Below, piece after piece: positions 28,705 through 37,482 of a stretch of 64,000 nucleotides of DNA. A program made the translations under genes and the position numbers. This stretch comes from Atlantibacter hermannii (GTDB lineage: Bacteria; Pseudomonadota; Gammaproteobacteria; Enterobacterales; Enterobacteriaceae). Under the pieces are notes generated by a model. That model saw only the letters and a program-made list of their open reading frames with translations. It made no database searches and was not told where the DNA came from. The stretch lies in contig NZ_JAAATR010000033.1 in the NCBI RefSeq assembly GCF_009907385.1, positions 1 to 64,000 on the forward strand. The letters run 5' to 3'. Numbering within the stretch: the stretch's first letter is position 1; each line of letters opens with the position of its first letter.

Positions 28705-29202
28705 ATGAACAAAACACAATTCTACGCGGACCTTAACCGTGATTTTCAGGCTCTCATGACAGGGGAAACCAGTGCGCTGGCGACGCTTTCCAATACCAGC
28801 GCGCTGCTGTTCGAACGGTTAGACGGCGTAAACTGGGCGGGGTTTTATCTGCTGGAAGGCGACACGCTGGTACTCGGGCCGTTCCAGGGGAAAATCGCCT
28901 GCGTGCGTATTCCCGTTGGCAAAGGCGTCTGCGGCACGGCGGTCGCCACCCACAGCGTTCAGCGCGTGGAAGACGTTCATGCTTTTGACGGCCATATCGC
29001 CTGCGATTCCGCGAGTAATGCGGAAATCGTATTGCCAGTCACCGTTAATCAACAAATCACAGGCGTGCTGGATATCGACAGCACCGTGTTTGGCCGCTTC
29101 GACGCTGAAGACGAGCAGGGCTTGCGTGAGCTGGTGAAGCGCCTTGAAACGGTGCTTGCCGGGACGGATTACACAAAATTATTTGCGACTCGTGCAGGAT
29201 AA
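28705..29202 (+). CDS. msrC: Free methionine-(R)-sulfoxide reductase
   Basis: This 165-residue GAF-domain enzyme reduces free methionine-R-sulfoxide. The three conserved cysteines are Cys66 (IACVRI), Cys76 (GKGVCGTA) and Cys100 (IACDSASNAE), at the spacing of E. coli C84/C94/C118 in the longer numbering. The ribosome site is weak (AAGTGATTATTAA before ATG). proQ follows after 97 bases containing nested inverted repeats. Confidence 0.95.
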   Translation: MNKTQFYADLNRDFQALMTGETSALATLSNTSALLFERLDGVNWAGFYLLEGDTLVLGPFQGKIACVRIPVGKGVCGTAVATHSVQRVEDVHAFDGHIACDSASNAEIVLPVTVNQQITGVLDIDSTVFGRFDAEDEQGLRELVKRLETVLAGTDYTKLFATRAG

Positions 29203-29203
29203 G

Positions 29204-29284
29204 CAACGGATAACGTGGCAATTGCTGATGGCGTCATTATAATGACGCCTGTTCATGCCTGCGCCACGTTGGCAACGTCCGTTG
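29204..29284 (+). promoter_or_regulatory. Nested inverted repeats and -10-like element in front of proQ
   Basis: Three nested inverted repeats are present: CAACGGA (29204) with TCCGTTG (29278), AACGTGGC (29212) with GCCACGTT (29263), and a perfect 20-base palindrome GGCGTCATTATAATGACGCC at 29230-29249 that contains TATAAT. It probably contains the proQ promoter or a structured leader; the protein that might bind is unknown. Confidence 0.5.
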
Positions 29285-29299
29285 TAATCAGGAAATTTC

Positions 29300-29986
29300 A
29301 TGGAAAATCAACCTAAGTTGAACAGCAGTAAAGAAGTTATCGCCTTTCTGGCCGAACGTTTTCCCCAGTGCTTTAGCGCTGAAGGCGAAGCGCGTCCGCT
29401 GAAAATCGGCATTTTTCAGGATTTGGTCGCGCGCGTAGAAGGGGAGATGAATCTCAGTAAAACCCAACTGCGTTCAGCCCTGCGTCTTTACACCTCAAGC
29501 TGGCGTTATCTGTACGGCATCAAGCTTGGCGCGACCCGCGTCGACCTGGATGGCAATCCGTGCGGCGAGCTTGACGAACAGCACGTCGAACATGCGCGCA
29601 AACAGCTTGAAGAAGCCAAAGCGCGCGTCCAGGCACAGCGTGCCGAGCAGCAGGCCAAAAAACGCGAAGCGGCGATTGCCGCCGGCGAGCAGCCTGAAGC
29701 CCCGCGTCGTGAGCGCAAACCGCGCCCGGCGCCGCGTCGCGCTGAAAATGCAGAGCGCAAACCGCGTCCGGCAAAACCGGCCGCTAAAGCGCCTCAGGCC
29801 GTTCGTGAAGAGCGTCATACTCCGGTTTCCGACATTACCGCCCTGTCCGTAGGCCAGGCGATTAAGGTCAAAGCGGGGAATAATGCGATGGATGCCACTG
29901 TACAAGAAATCACCAAAGATGGCGTCCGTGTACAGTTGACTTCTGGTATGTCGATGCTTGTACGCGCAGAACATTTATTGTTCTGA
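29300..29986 (+). CDS. proQ: RNA chaperone ProQ
   Basis: The 228-residue protein has the N-terminal FinO-like RNA-binding domain (residues 1-120, [22 protein letters not shown]), a basic linker rich in Lys, Arg, Ala and Pro (about 120-175) and a C-terminal Tudor-like domain. E. coli ProQ has 232 residues; the difference is in the linker. It binds many structured sRNAs and mRNA 3' ends and affects ProP levels. prc follows 19 bases after the stop and is probably co-transcribed. Confidence 0.96.
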   Translation: MENQPKLNSSKEVIAFLAERFPQCFSAEGEARPLKIGIFQDLVARVEGEMNLSKTQLRSALRLYTSSWRYLYGIKLGATRVDLDGNPCGELDEQHVEHARKQLEEAKARVQAQRAEQQAKKREAAIAAGEQPEAPRRERKPRPAPRRAENAERKPRPAKPAAKAPQAVREERHTPVSDITALSVGQAIKVKAGNNAMDATVQEITKDGVRVQLTSGMSMLVRAEHLLF

Positions 29987-30005
29987 TACGGAGGCCAACC
30001 CGGGC

Positions 30006-32051
30006 ATGAACACATTTCTTAAGCTTACCGCTGCGGGCCTGTTATTATTAGCAGGCCATGCGGTGGCTGTTGAAGACATCACCAAAGCGTCGCAAATTCC
30101 GGTATTGAAGGAAGAGACGCAGCACGCGACGGTGAGCGAGCGCGTCACCTCGCGCTTCACCCGTTCCCATTATCGTCAGTTCGATCTGGACGGCGCCTTT
30201 TCCGCCAAAATCTTTGACCGATATCTGAATTTGCTGGATTACAGCCATAACGTGCTGCTGGCCAGCGATATCGAAGAGTATGCGAAGCAGAAAAATGTGC
30301 TGGGCGATGAGCTGCGTACCGGCAAGCTCACGGTCTTTTACGATCTGTATAATCTGGCGCAAAAACGTCGCTTCGAGCGCTTTCAGTACGCACTGAAAGT
30401 GCTTGAGCGCCCGATGGATTTTACCGGCAACGACACCTACGAGCTGGATCGCAGTAAAGCGCCGTGGCCGAAAACGGAAGCGGAGCTCGACAGGTTATGG
30501 GACAGCAAAGTCAAATATGACGAGCTGAGCCTGAAACTGACCGGTAAAACGGACAAAGAGATCCGCGAAACCCTGACCAAGCGGTATAAATTCGCGATTC
30601 GTCGCCTGGCGCAAACCAACAGCGAAGACGTCTTTTCGCTGGCGATGACCGCCTTTGCGCACGAAATCGATCCGCATACCAACTACCTTTCGCCGCGCAA
30701 CACCGAGCAGTTCAATACCGAAATGAGCCTGTCTCTGGAAGGGATTGGCGCGGTGCTGCAAATGGATGACGACTACACCGTGATTAACTCCATGGTGGCA
30801 GGCGGTCCGGCAGCGAAAAGCAAAGCCATTACCGTGGGCGACCGCATTGTCGGCGTCGGGCAAACCGGTCAGGCGATGCAGGACGTGATCGGCTGGCGTC
30901 TCGACGACGTTGTGGCGCTGATCAAAGGCCCGAAAGGCAGCAAGGTGCGCCTGGAGATTTTACCTGCGGGTAAAGGCACCAAAACCCGCACCGTGACGCT
31001 GACCCGCGAACGCATTCGTCTGGAAGATCGCGCGGTGAAAATGACCGTGAAAACCGTCGGCAAGCAGAAAGTCGGCGTGCTGGATATTCCGGGTTTCTAC
31101 GTGGGCTTAACGGATGACGTCAAGGTCCAGCTGCAGAAACTTGAGAAACAAAACGTCAGCGCGGTGATTATCGATCTGCGCACCAACGGCGGCGGGGCGT
31201 TGACCGAAGCGGTATCGCTCTCCGGTCTGTTTATCCCGAGCGGCCCGGTAGTGCAGGTGCGTGATAACAACGGCAAAGTGCGTGAAGACAGCGACACCGA
31301 CGGCGTGGTTTATTACAAAGGGCCGCTGGTTGTCATGGTTGACCGCTTTAGCGCCTCGGCGTCGGAAATCTTCGCCGCAGCGATGCAGGATTACGGCCGT
31401 GCGCTGATAGTCGGCGAGCCGACCTTCGGTAAAGGCACCGTTCAGCAATTCCGTTCGCTGAACCGCATTTACGATCAGATGCTGCGTCCGGAATGGCCTG
31501 CTCTCGGCTCAGTACAGTACACCATTCAGAAGTTCTACCGCGTGAATGGCGGCAGTACCCAGCGTAAGGGCGTGACCCCGGATATCATCATGCCGACCGG
31601 TAATGAAGAGACCGAAACCGGCGAGAAGTTTGAAGATAATGCGCTGCCCTGGGATAGCGTTGATGCGGCAACCTACGTCAAATCCGGTGACTTAACGCCG
31701 TTTGGCCCGGAACTGCTGAAGGCGCACGATGAACGCATCGCCAAAGATCCTGAGTTCCAGTACATCATCAAGGATATTGCTCGCTACAATGCCCTGAAGG
31801 AGAAGCGTAACTTCATCTCTTTGAACCTGCAGCAGCGTGAGAAAGAGAACGACGAAGACGACGCGACTCGCCTGGCGCGGATTAATGACCGGTACAAACG
31901 CGAAGGCAAACCGCCGCTTAAGAAACTGGACGACCTGCCGAAGGATTATCAGGAGCCGGATCCGTATCTTGATGAAACCGTCCATATCGCGCTGGACCTG
32001 GCGAAACTGGATAAAGCGAAACCTGCTGAACAGCCCGCCGCAAGTAAGTAA
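30006..32051 (+). CDS. prc: Tail-specific protease Prc (Tsp)
   Basis: The 681-residue periplasmic serine protease degrades ssrA-tagged and misfolded proteins and processes FtsI; with NlpI it controls murein hydrolases. Features are the signal peptide (MNTFLKLTAAGLLLLAGHAVA), a PDZ domain around residues 240-320 (LEGIGAVLQMDDDYTVI) and the Ser-Lys dyad in RFSASASEIF (near 450) and TFGKGTVQQ about 25 residues later. The start at 30006 follows GGAGG and gives the E. coli length within one residue. A strong terminator follows. Confidence 0.97.
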   Translation: MNTFLKLTAAGLLLLAGHAVAVEDITKASQIPVLKEETQHATVSERVTSRFTRSHYRQFDLDGAFSAKIFDRYLNLLDYSHNVLLASDIEEYAKQKNVLGDELRTGKLTVFYDLYNLAQKRRFERFQYALKVLERPMDFTGNDTYELDRSKAPWPKTEAELDRLWDSKVKYDELSLKLTGKTDKEIRETLTKRYKFAIRRLAQTNSEDVFSLAMTAFAHEIDPHTNYLSPRNTEQFNTEMSLSLEGIGAVLQMDDDYTVINSMVAGGPAAKSKAITVGDRIVGVGQTGQAMQDVIGWRLDDVVALIKGPKGSKVRLEILPAGKGTKTRTVTLTRERIRLEDRAVKMTVKTVGKQKVGVLDIPGFYVGLTDDVKVQLQKLEKQNVSAVIIDLRTNGGGALTEAVSLSGLFIPSGPVVQVRDNNGKVREDSDTDGVVYYKGPLVVMVDRFSASASEIFAAAMQDYGRALIVGEPTFGKGTVQQFRSLNRIYDQMLRPEWPALGSVQYTIQKFYRVNGGSTQRKGVTPDIIMPTGNEETETGEKFEDNALPWDSVDAATYVKSGDLTPFGPELLKAHDERIAKDPEFQYIIKDIARYNALKEKRNFISLNLQQREKENDEDDATRLARINDRYKREGKPPLKKLDDLPKDYQEPDPYLDETVHIALDLAKLDKAKPAEQPAASK

Positions 32052-32057
32052 TCTCCA

Positions 32058-32087
32058 ACAGGCACAAGAAATTGTGCCTGTTTTTTT
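32058..32087 (+). terminator. Rho-independent terminator of prc
   Basis: ACAGGCACAA and TTGTGCCTGT form a perfect ten-base-pair stem with a GAAA tetraloop, followed by seven Ts. Confidence 0.93.
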
Positions 32088-32125
32088 ACCTGCCTCTGTT
32101 TCCCGTAAGAAGAATGCGACAAAAT

Positions 32126-32140
32126 GTAAAGTTACGTATT
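32126..32140 (+). promoter_or_regulatory. CpxR-like box upstream of htpX
   Basis: GTAAAGTTACGTATT resembles the CpxR direct repeat (GTAAA, five bases, GTAAA) with two mismatches in the second half. E. coli htpX is Cpx-controlled, which supports the call. Confidence 0.5.
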
Positions 32141-32165
32141 TTTAGTAACTTGGCGATGTCTCAGG

Positions 32166-32190
32166 CTTGAAAACAGCCCGTTTAGCCATA
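32166..32190 (+). promoter_or_regulatory. Sigma-32-like promoter of htpX
   Basis: CTTGAAA and CCATA are separated by 13 bases, matching the heat-shock promoter pattern (CTTGAAA, 11-16 bases, CCCCATNT) apart from a shorter C run. It lies about 50 bases upstream of the htpX start, and htpX is a known heat-shock gene. Confidence 0.55.
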
Positions 32191-32242
32191 CGATGTGAGT
32201 AATCGCATAACGCGACTGTTAAATTGAGGTTAAAAGAAAATT

Positions 32243-33124
32243 ATGATGCGTATCGCGCTTTTCCTGTTAACTAACCTGGCGGTCATGGTCGTGTTCGGCC
32301 TGGTGCTCAGCCTGACAGGGATTCAGTCCAGCAGCGTTCAGGGCTTGCTGATTATGGCGCTGTTATTTGGTTTTGGCGGTTCGTTTGTTTCCTTGTTGAT
32401 GTCGAAGTGGATGGCGCTGCGTGCAGTGGGCGGGGAAGTCATTGAGCAACCCCGTAACGCCACCGAGCGTTGGCTGATGGATACTGTCGCGCAGCAGTCG
32501 CGCCAGGCGGGCATTGCGATGCCGCAGGTCGCGATCTATCACGCGCCGGACATTAACGCCTTTGCCACCGGCGCGCGCCGTGATGCTTCGCTGGTGGCGG
32601 TAAGCACCGGTCTGCTGCAAAACATGAGCCGTGACGAAGCCGAAGCGGTGATCGCCCACGAAATTAGCCACATCGCCAATGGCGATATGGTGACCATGAC
32701 GCTGATCCAGGGTGTGGTGAACACCTTCGTTATCTTTATTTCGCGTATCATCGCGCAAATTGCGTCGGGCTTTTTGTCCGGTAACCGCGATGACGGCGAA
32801 CAGAGTAACGGCAACCCGCTGATCTATTTTGCGGTAGCGACGGTGCTGGAACTGGTGTTTGGTATTCTGGCGAGCATCATCACCATGTGGTTCTCCCGCT
32901 ACCGTGAATTTCACGCTGATGCGGGCTCCGCGAAACTGGTGGGCCGCGAGAAAATGATCGCCGCGCTGCAGCGCCTGAAAACCAGCTACGAACCGCAGGA
33001 GGCCAGCAGCATGATGGCGTTTTGCATCAACGGCAAATCAAAATCGCTGAGCGAACTGTTTATGACCCACCCGCCGCTGGATAAACGTATTGAAGCCCTG
33101 CGTAGCGGGCAGTATCTGAATTAA
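32243..33124 (+). CDS. htpX: Membrane zinc metalloprotease HtpX
   Basis: The 293-residue M48-family protease takes part in membrane protein quality control alongside FtsH. It has two N-terminal membrane helices, the zinc motif HEISH near residue 139 with a downstream glutamate in REFHADAG near 222, and two more hydrophobic segments ([38 protein letters not shown]). Length equals E. coli HtpX. CpxR-like and sigma-32-like elements lie upstream. Confidence 0.97.
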   Translation: MMRIALFLLTNLAVMVVFGLVLSLTGIQSSSVQGLLIMALLFGFGGSFVSLLMSKWMALRAVGGEVIEQPRNATERWLMDTVAQQSRQAGIAMPQVAIYHAPDINAFATGARRDASLVAVSTGLLQNMSRDEAEAVIAHEISHIANGDMVTMTLIQGVVNTFVIFISRIIAQIASGFLSGNRDDGEQSNGNPLIYFAVATVLELVFGILASIITMWFSRYREFHADAGSAKLVGREKMIAALQRLKTSYEPQEASSMMAFCINGKSKSLSELFMTHPPLDKRIEALRSGQYLN

Positions 33125-33136
33125 TTTTTAGAAGGT

Positions 33137-33165
33137 AAAAAAGCGTGCCGCGGCACGCTTTTTTT
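33137..33165. terminator. Shared terminator of htpX and yebQ
   Basis: A perfect palindrome AAAAAAGCGTGCCG/CGGCACGCTTTTTT works in both directions. The last codon and stop of the convergent yebQ (stop at 33164-33166) lie at the edge of its T tract. Confidence 0.85.
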
Positions 33166-34534
33166 ATGCGCCGGATTTACCCATCGGGATGCGTAGCATA
33201 CTCACCAGCGCGGCCAGCGCCGCCAGTATCCCGGCCAGCATTAATGAAGCGTGCTCGCCGCTGCCGCTGAAGTGGGTAAACATCAGCGCCACCAGCGCCG
33301 CCCCGGTGCTCTGGCCCAGCAAACGCGCGGTGCCCAGCATTCCGCTGGCGCCGCCGCTGCGGTTGCGCGGCGCGGCGGAGATAATGGTGTGGTTATTGGG
33401 CGACTGGAACAATCCAAACCCGGCACCGCACAGCACCATGCGCCAGATGATATCCAGATCGCCCGGATTCGCCGGCAAATACGCCAGCCCAAATAGACCC
33501 GCCGCCATCACCGCCAGGCCAATTCCGCCCAACAGCCCGGCGTGAATACGCTCGACCAGATAACCGGACAGCGGGGCGACCACCATGGTTGCCAGCGGCC
33601 AGGGCGTCAGCAACAGACCGGTTTGCACTTCGCTCAGCCCGAGGGTGGTTTGCATAAAAAATGGCAGCGATACCAGCGCCAGCATTTGCGCGGTGAAGGA
33701 GCAAATCGAGGTGCCAATAGAGAGTGAAAACAGCGGGATGCGCAGTAAATCCACCGGCAGCAGCGGAACCGGCAAGCGTAATTGACGGCGAACAAAAGCG
33801 GTGCCAGTCACCAGCAGGGCCAACAGTTGTACCGCAAGCAGCCAGTTGACATTGCCCTGGGCGTAATTACCCAGCGCGGTAATCAGCAGGCCGAAAGTGA
33901 GGGCGTTCATTACGGCGCTCGGCAGATCGAATCGCTGCTGAGAGGTATGGGTATTGGCCGGTAAATAGCGCAGCGCCAGCACCAGGGCAATCAGGCCAAG
34001 CGGGATATTAATTAAGAACAGCCAGTGCCAGGTCGCCACGGATAAAATTGCGGCGGCGATGGTGGGCCCGGCTGCGGCGGAGGCGGCCACGATCAGCGAG
34101 TTGATCCCCATTCCCCGGCCCAGATAGCGCTGTGGGTATATCACGCGGATCAATGCCGTGTTGACGCTCATCAGTGCCGCGCCGCCAAACCCCTGCAGGA
34201 TGCGCATGACGGTGAGCATTTCCAGCGTGCGCGACAACGCGCACAACAGTGAGGCGAGGGTGAAAACCACCAGGCCATACTGATAAATGCGGCGGTAGCC
34301 AAACATATCGCCCAGGAAAGAGAGCGTCAAAAGCGACGTGACGATGGCGATCTGGTAAGCGTTAATTATCCAGATACTGCTGGCTGGCGAGGCGTGTAAC
34401 TCATGGGCAATAGTGGGCAGCGCCACGTTCGCGATAGTGCCATCAAGCACCGCCATCATAATCCCAATGGCGATGGTCAGAATGGCGCCGTAGCGCTGGG
34501 GGATGGGTAATCCATCAGTAACCGATTTTTCCAT
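33164..34534 (-). CDS. yebQ: YebQ, MFS drug/solute exporter
   Basis: The 456-residue protein is a major facilitator of the DHA2 type, with about 14 hydrophobic segments and the motif-A segment LGDMFGYRRIYQ near residue 75 and motif-C-like GINSLIVAASAAAGPTIAAA near 150. E. coli YebQ has 457 residues. Substrate unknown. It is divergent from kdgR across 196 bases, and its stop codon lies in the shared terminator with htpX. Confidence 0.92.
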   Translation of the reverse strand: MEKSVTDGLPIPQRYGAILTIAIGIMMAVLDGTIANVALPTIAHELHASPASSIWIINAYQIAIVTSLLTLSFLGDMFGYRRIYQYGLVVFTLASLLCALSRTLEMLTVMRILQGFGGAALMSVNTALIRVIYPQRYLGRGMGINSLIVAASAAAGPTIAAAILSVATWHWLFLINIPLGLIALVLALRYLPANTHTSQQRFDLPSAVMNALTFGLLITALGNYAQGNVNWLLAVQLLALLVTGTAFVRRQLRLPVPLLPVDLLRIPLFSLSIGTSICSFTAQMLALVSLPFFMQTTLGLSEVQTGLLLTPWPLATMVVAPLSGYLVERIHAGLLGGIGLAVMAAGLFGLAYLPANPGDLDIIWRMVLCGAGFGLFQSPNNHTIISAAPRNRSGGASGMLGTARLLGQSTGAALVALMFTHFSGSGEHASLMLAGILAALAALVSMLRIPMGKSGA

Positions 34535-34730
34535 TAACTGTGCCGCTCAGAAAGAAAGTCAGGAGCCGTAAACCGATTACTTTAGCCTGAAAAGCGGCGT
34601 CAGAGATAATTAAGTGTTGCGTCGCAGATTTATAACGCCAGCTCATAGATACATTGCGGCGGCGGGGCCAGCTCCTTATAATAAAAACCGGTTCTAATTT
34701 TTATAAAACAAATGCGATCTGAGGTGATGA

Positions 34731-35522
34731 ATGGCAATCGCAGATTTGGATAAACAGCCTGATTCTGTTTCATCTGTGTTGAAAGTTTTCGGTATTTTGC
34801 AGGCGTTGGGCGAAGAGCGTGAAATCGGCATCACCGAGTTATCCCAACGCGTAATGATGTCAAAAAGCACGGTTTACCGCTTTTTGCAGACTATGAAATC
34901 CTTAGGATATGTGGCCCAGGAAGGGGAGTCCGAAAAATATTCCCTCACGCTGAAACTGTTTGAGTTAGGCGCGAAAGCGTTGCAGAACGTCGATCTGATT
35001 CGCAGCGCGGATATCCAGATGCGCGAGCTGTCTAACCTGACAAAAGAGACAATTCACCTGGGTGCGTTGGATGAAGACAGCATTGTCTACATCCACAAAA
35101 TCGACTCGATGTATAACCTGCGCATGTATTCCCGCGTGGGCCGTCGCAACCCGCTTTACAGTACCGCGATCGGTAAAGTCTTGCTGGCATGGCGCGACCG
35201 CGAAGAGGTGAAGCAAATTCTCTCTGAAGTGGAATACAAGCAGAGCACCCCGCGCACCGTGACCAGCACTGAAGCGCTGCTGCCGGTACTGGATATGGTA
35301 CGCGAGCAGGGTTTTGGCGAAGATAACGAAGAGCAGGAAGAAGGGCTGCGCTGCATCGCAGTACCGGTGTTCGACCGCTTTGGTTTTGTCATTGCCGGCC
35401 TGAGTATCTCTTTCCCAACGCTGCGCTTCTCTGAAGAGCGTCTGCACGAGTACGTTGCCATGCTGCACGGCGCGGCGCGGAAAATTTCCGAACAGCTGGG
35501 TTACAACGACTACCCGTTCTGA
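34731..35522 (+). CDS. kdgR: KdgR, repressor of keto-deoxygluconate utilisation
   Basis: The 263-residue IclR-family regulator has an N-terminal winged helix (ITELSQRVMMSKSTVYRFLQTM near 30) and a C-terminal effector domain (residues about 85-255). It represses genes for pectin and hexuronate breakdown, including kdgT, kdgK and eda, and is released by 2-keto-3-deoxygluconate. Length equals E. coli KdgR. GAGGTGATGA precedes the ATG. A KdgR-like site is present near eda in the same window. Confidence 0.96.
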   Translation: MAIADLDKQPDSVSSVLKVFGILQALGEEREIGITELSQRVMMSKSTVYRFLQTMKSLGYVAQEGESEKYSLTLKLFELGAKALQNVDLIRSADIQMRELSNLTKETIHLGALDEDSIVYIHKIDSMYNLRMYSRVGRRNPLYSTAIGKVLLAWRDREEVKQILSEVEYKQSTPRTVTSTEALLPVLDMVREQGFGEDNEEQEEGLRCIAVPVFDRFGFVIAGLSISFPTLRFSEERLHEYVAMLHGAARKISEQLGYNDYPF

Positions 35523-35527
35523 TGATT

Positions 35528-35551
35528 AACCGCAGCCCAGGCTGCGGTTTC
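35528..35551 (+). terminator. Rho-independent terminator of kdgR
   Basis: AACCGCAGCC and GGCTGCGGTT form a ten-base-pair stem around CA, followed by TTCGTTAATT. It begins five bases after the kdgR stop and ends beside the yobH stop. Confidence 0.75.
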
Positions 35552-35552
35552 G

Positions 35553-35789
35553 TTAATTATCGATGACAGTTTCGCTTTTGCGCAGCAATGGGCACTGCGA
35601 AATCCCGACAATCCCACTCTCCGAATGAATAAACTGCGCGGTTACGATCTGCCTCGCCGTTATATATTTGCATTGCAGCCCGAGACCCGCCACGTTGTTA
35701 TGACTGCCGATTAAGATCCCGTAGCCGCTCAATAACAGCGCAAGCCACAGAATTGCCGCCACGGCGATAGCACGGATAATCAATCGCAT
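35553..35789 (-). CDS. yobH: YobH, small exported or membrane protein
   Basis: The 78-residue protein MRLIIRAIAVAAILWLALLLSGYGILIG... matches E. coli YobH (79 residues). The first 30 residues are a hydrophobic anchor or signal; two cysteines (GLQCKY and SQCPLL) lie in the rest. The start at 35789 follows AAGGGG; an open frame of 19 further codons lacks homology. Function unknown. Confidence 0.88.
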   Translation of the reverse strand: MRLIIRAIAVAAILWLALLLSGYGILIGSHNNVAGLGLQCKYITARQIVTAQFIHSESGIVGISQCPLLRKSETVIDN

Positions 35790-35945
35790 AGACTTCCCCT
35801 TGTTAGCATGCGGTACACAGCATGCCAGCGCAGGCGTAATTCTCAATCTGATGTTTCTTAATTGCCGGGGTTATTAGTAGCGTGATGATTGGTTTAAGAT
35901 CCGCGTGCTAATCTGGCTGGAATATGAGTCAAACTGGAGTTGTCA

Positions 35946-36089
35946 GTGAAAAAAGTGAAATGGGCATTGCTGATCGTTGCGTTGCTATTGGGTCTGGTTT
36001 TGTGGGCGCAGATGTTGAATGTGATGTGCGATCAGGATGTTCAGTTCTTCAGCGGAATTTGCGTGATTAACAAATATATTCCCTGGTAA
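35946..36089 (+). CDS. mgrB: MgrB, feedback inhibitor of PhoQ
   Basis: The 47-codon gene [16 protein letters not shown]... ends with [21 protein letters not shown], matching E. coli MgrB in length and in the two periplasmic cysteines. The small membrane protein binds PhoQ and lowers its activity; loss causes polymyxin resistance in relatives such as Klebsiella. The start is GTG at 35946, with GGAG seven bases upstream. I find only one half-site (GGTTTA near 35891) of the expected PhoP box. Confidence 0.95.
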   Translation: MKKVKWALLIVALLLGLVLWAQMLNVMCDQDVQFFSGICVINKYIPW

Positions 36090-36160
36090 ATGTTTTGGCA
36101 TTGCCGATGTGATCGCGGTCGTCCGGTGCTACACTACTGCGCTTTACTGAGGTGGTTTTT

Positions 36161-36448
36161 ATGAATGACATGATCAATTCCGGTGCGCTTAATCTTGCAT
36201 CGATGGCGTTCTCTTTACTGGTTCTGGTGGTTGGGTTAGTGGTGTGGTTTTTCGTCAATCGCGCCAGCGTCAAGGCAAATGAGCAGATCGCTCTGCTGGA
36301 AGCGTTGCTCGAACAGCAAAAGCGGCAGACAGTGCTGCTACGCCGCATTTGTGAAGCCACTGAACCAGAACAGCAGGCTGAAGAAGCGCCAGCACAGTCC
36401 AGGAAAGACGACGAAGACGGATTTATTCGTCTGGTCGCCGAACGTTAA
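36161..36448 (+). CDS. yebO: YebO, small membrane protein
   Basis: The 95-residue protein starts MNDMINSGALNLASMAFSL, has one membrane helix (about residues 12-34) and a coiled-coil-like segment (KANEQIALLEALLEQQKRQTVLLRRI), ending DGFIRLVAER as in E. coli YebO. The start at 36161 has GAGG upstream. Downstream of mgrB by 71 bases. Function unknown. Confidence 0.92.
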   Translation: MNDMINSGALNLASMAFSLLVLVVGLVVWFFVNRASVKANEQIALLEALLEQQKRQTVLLRRICEATEPEQQAEEAPAQSRKDDEDGFIRLVAER

Positions 36449-36480
36449 GTTTTTCTTTTCATTACCCAAGGTCATGCCGC

Positions 36481-37482
36481 GTGGTCTGGATAAATCCCTG
36501 GTACGATCCCTCGCAGCCCCATCATCTTAAGGGCGGCTTTCGTAATCTGCATCCGGCAGGACCTCGCGCGGGCGATTATCAGCGCTGGCAAAAAGAGCGC
36601 AAAGCTAACGGCTATCCGCACCCACCGCAAAAGGGTTACGCCGGCTTTATTGAACAGTGGTGGCAACCTGCGGAATTTAATCAGCAAGGGGATGGCGTAT
36701 GGTGGTTGGGCCACGCCTCGCTGCTGTTTTCTTTACAGGGTCAACGGGTATTAACCGATCCGGTTTTTTTTAAGCGCGCCTCGCCGTTTAGCTTTTATGG
36801 TCCCCAGCGGAAGTCGCCGTTACCGTTTAATCTGACAGCGCTGCCGCCCGTCGATACAGTGCTCATCTCGCATAATCATTACGATCACCTGGATAGCGCG
36901 ACGGTCCGTTTTTTACGTCGCCATTCTCCCCATGCGACCTGGTTTATTCCTCTGGGATTAAAGGCCTGGTTCACCCGTGCCGGAATTACCCGGGTGGTTG
37001 AACTCGACTGGTGGCAGGCGTACACGCTAAACGGTCTGGTGTATACCGCTGTCCCGGCGCAGCACTGGAGTATGCGCACCCTGTGGGATCGCAACCGCTC
37101 ATTGTGGTGCGGCTGGGCGATTGAGCATAGCGGATTTCGGGCCTGGTTTTGCGGAGATACCGGTTATCATCCGTTCCTTCACGAGATTACCCAGCGCCTT
37201 GGATCCATTGATTTTGCCGCCATCCCCATCGGCGCCTATGAGCCCCGCTGGTTTATGGCTCCGCATCATATGGATCCAGGCAGCGCCGTTAAGCTATGGC
37301 AACACCTCGACAGGCCGCTCGCGGTGCCGATTCACTGGGGCGTGTTCGAACTGGCGGATGAGTCGCTGGACAGGCCGCCGGAAGAATTGCTTACGGCGTT
37401 AGACGTTGCCGGCGAGAAGCCGGGTATTTTCACGCCCGTTAAGATTGGTCACTATGTGCCCTTTAAAGAGCGTGACATATAA
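36481..37482 (+). CDS. Metallo-beta-lactamase-fold hydrolase, NAPE-PLD/UlaG-like
   Basis: The 333-residue protein has the MBL metal motif ISHNHYDHLD (His131, His133, Asp135, His136), preceded by WWLGHASLLFSLQGQRVLTDPVF and followed by FCGDTGY and PIHWGVFEL, the pattern of the N-acylphosphatidylethanolamine phospholipase D-like branch. Its substrate in bacteria is not known. It starts with GTG at 36481 (AAGG nine bases upstream), 32 bases after yebO, and may share its transcript. E. coli K-12 has no gene here between yebO and yobF, so it is a lineage-specific insertion or a loss in E. coli. Confidence 0.85.
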   Translation: MVWINPWYDPSQPHHLKGGFRNLHPAGPRAGDYQRWQKERKANGYPHPPQKGYAGFIEQWWQPAEFNQQGDGVWWLGHASLLFSLQGQRVLTDPVFFKRASPFSFYGPQRKSPLPFNLTALPPVDTVLISHNHYDHLDSATVRFLRRHSPHATWFIPLGLKAWFTRAGITRVVELDWWQAYTLNGLVYTAVPAQHWSMRTLWDRNRSLWCGWAIEHSGFRAWFCGDTGYHPFLHEITQRLGSIDFAAIPIGAYEPRWFMAPHHMDPGSAVKLWQHLDRPLAVPIHWGVFELADESLDRPPEELLTALDVAGEKPGIFTPVKIGHYVPFKERDI

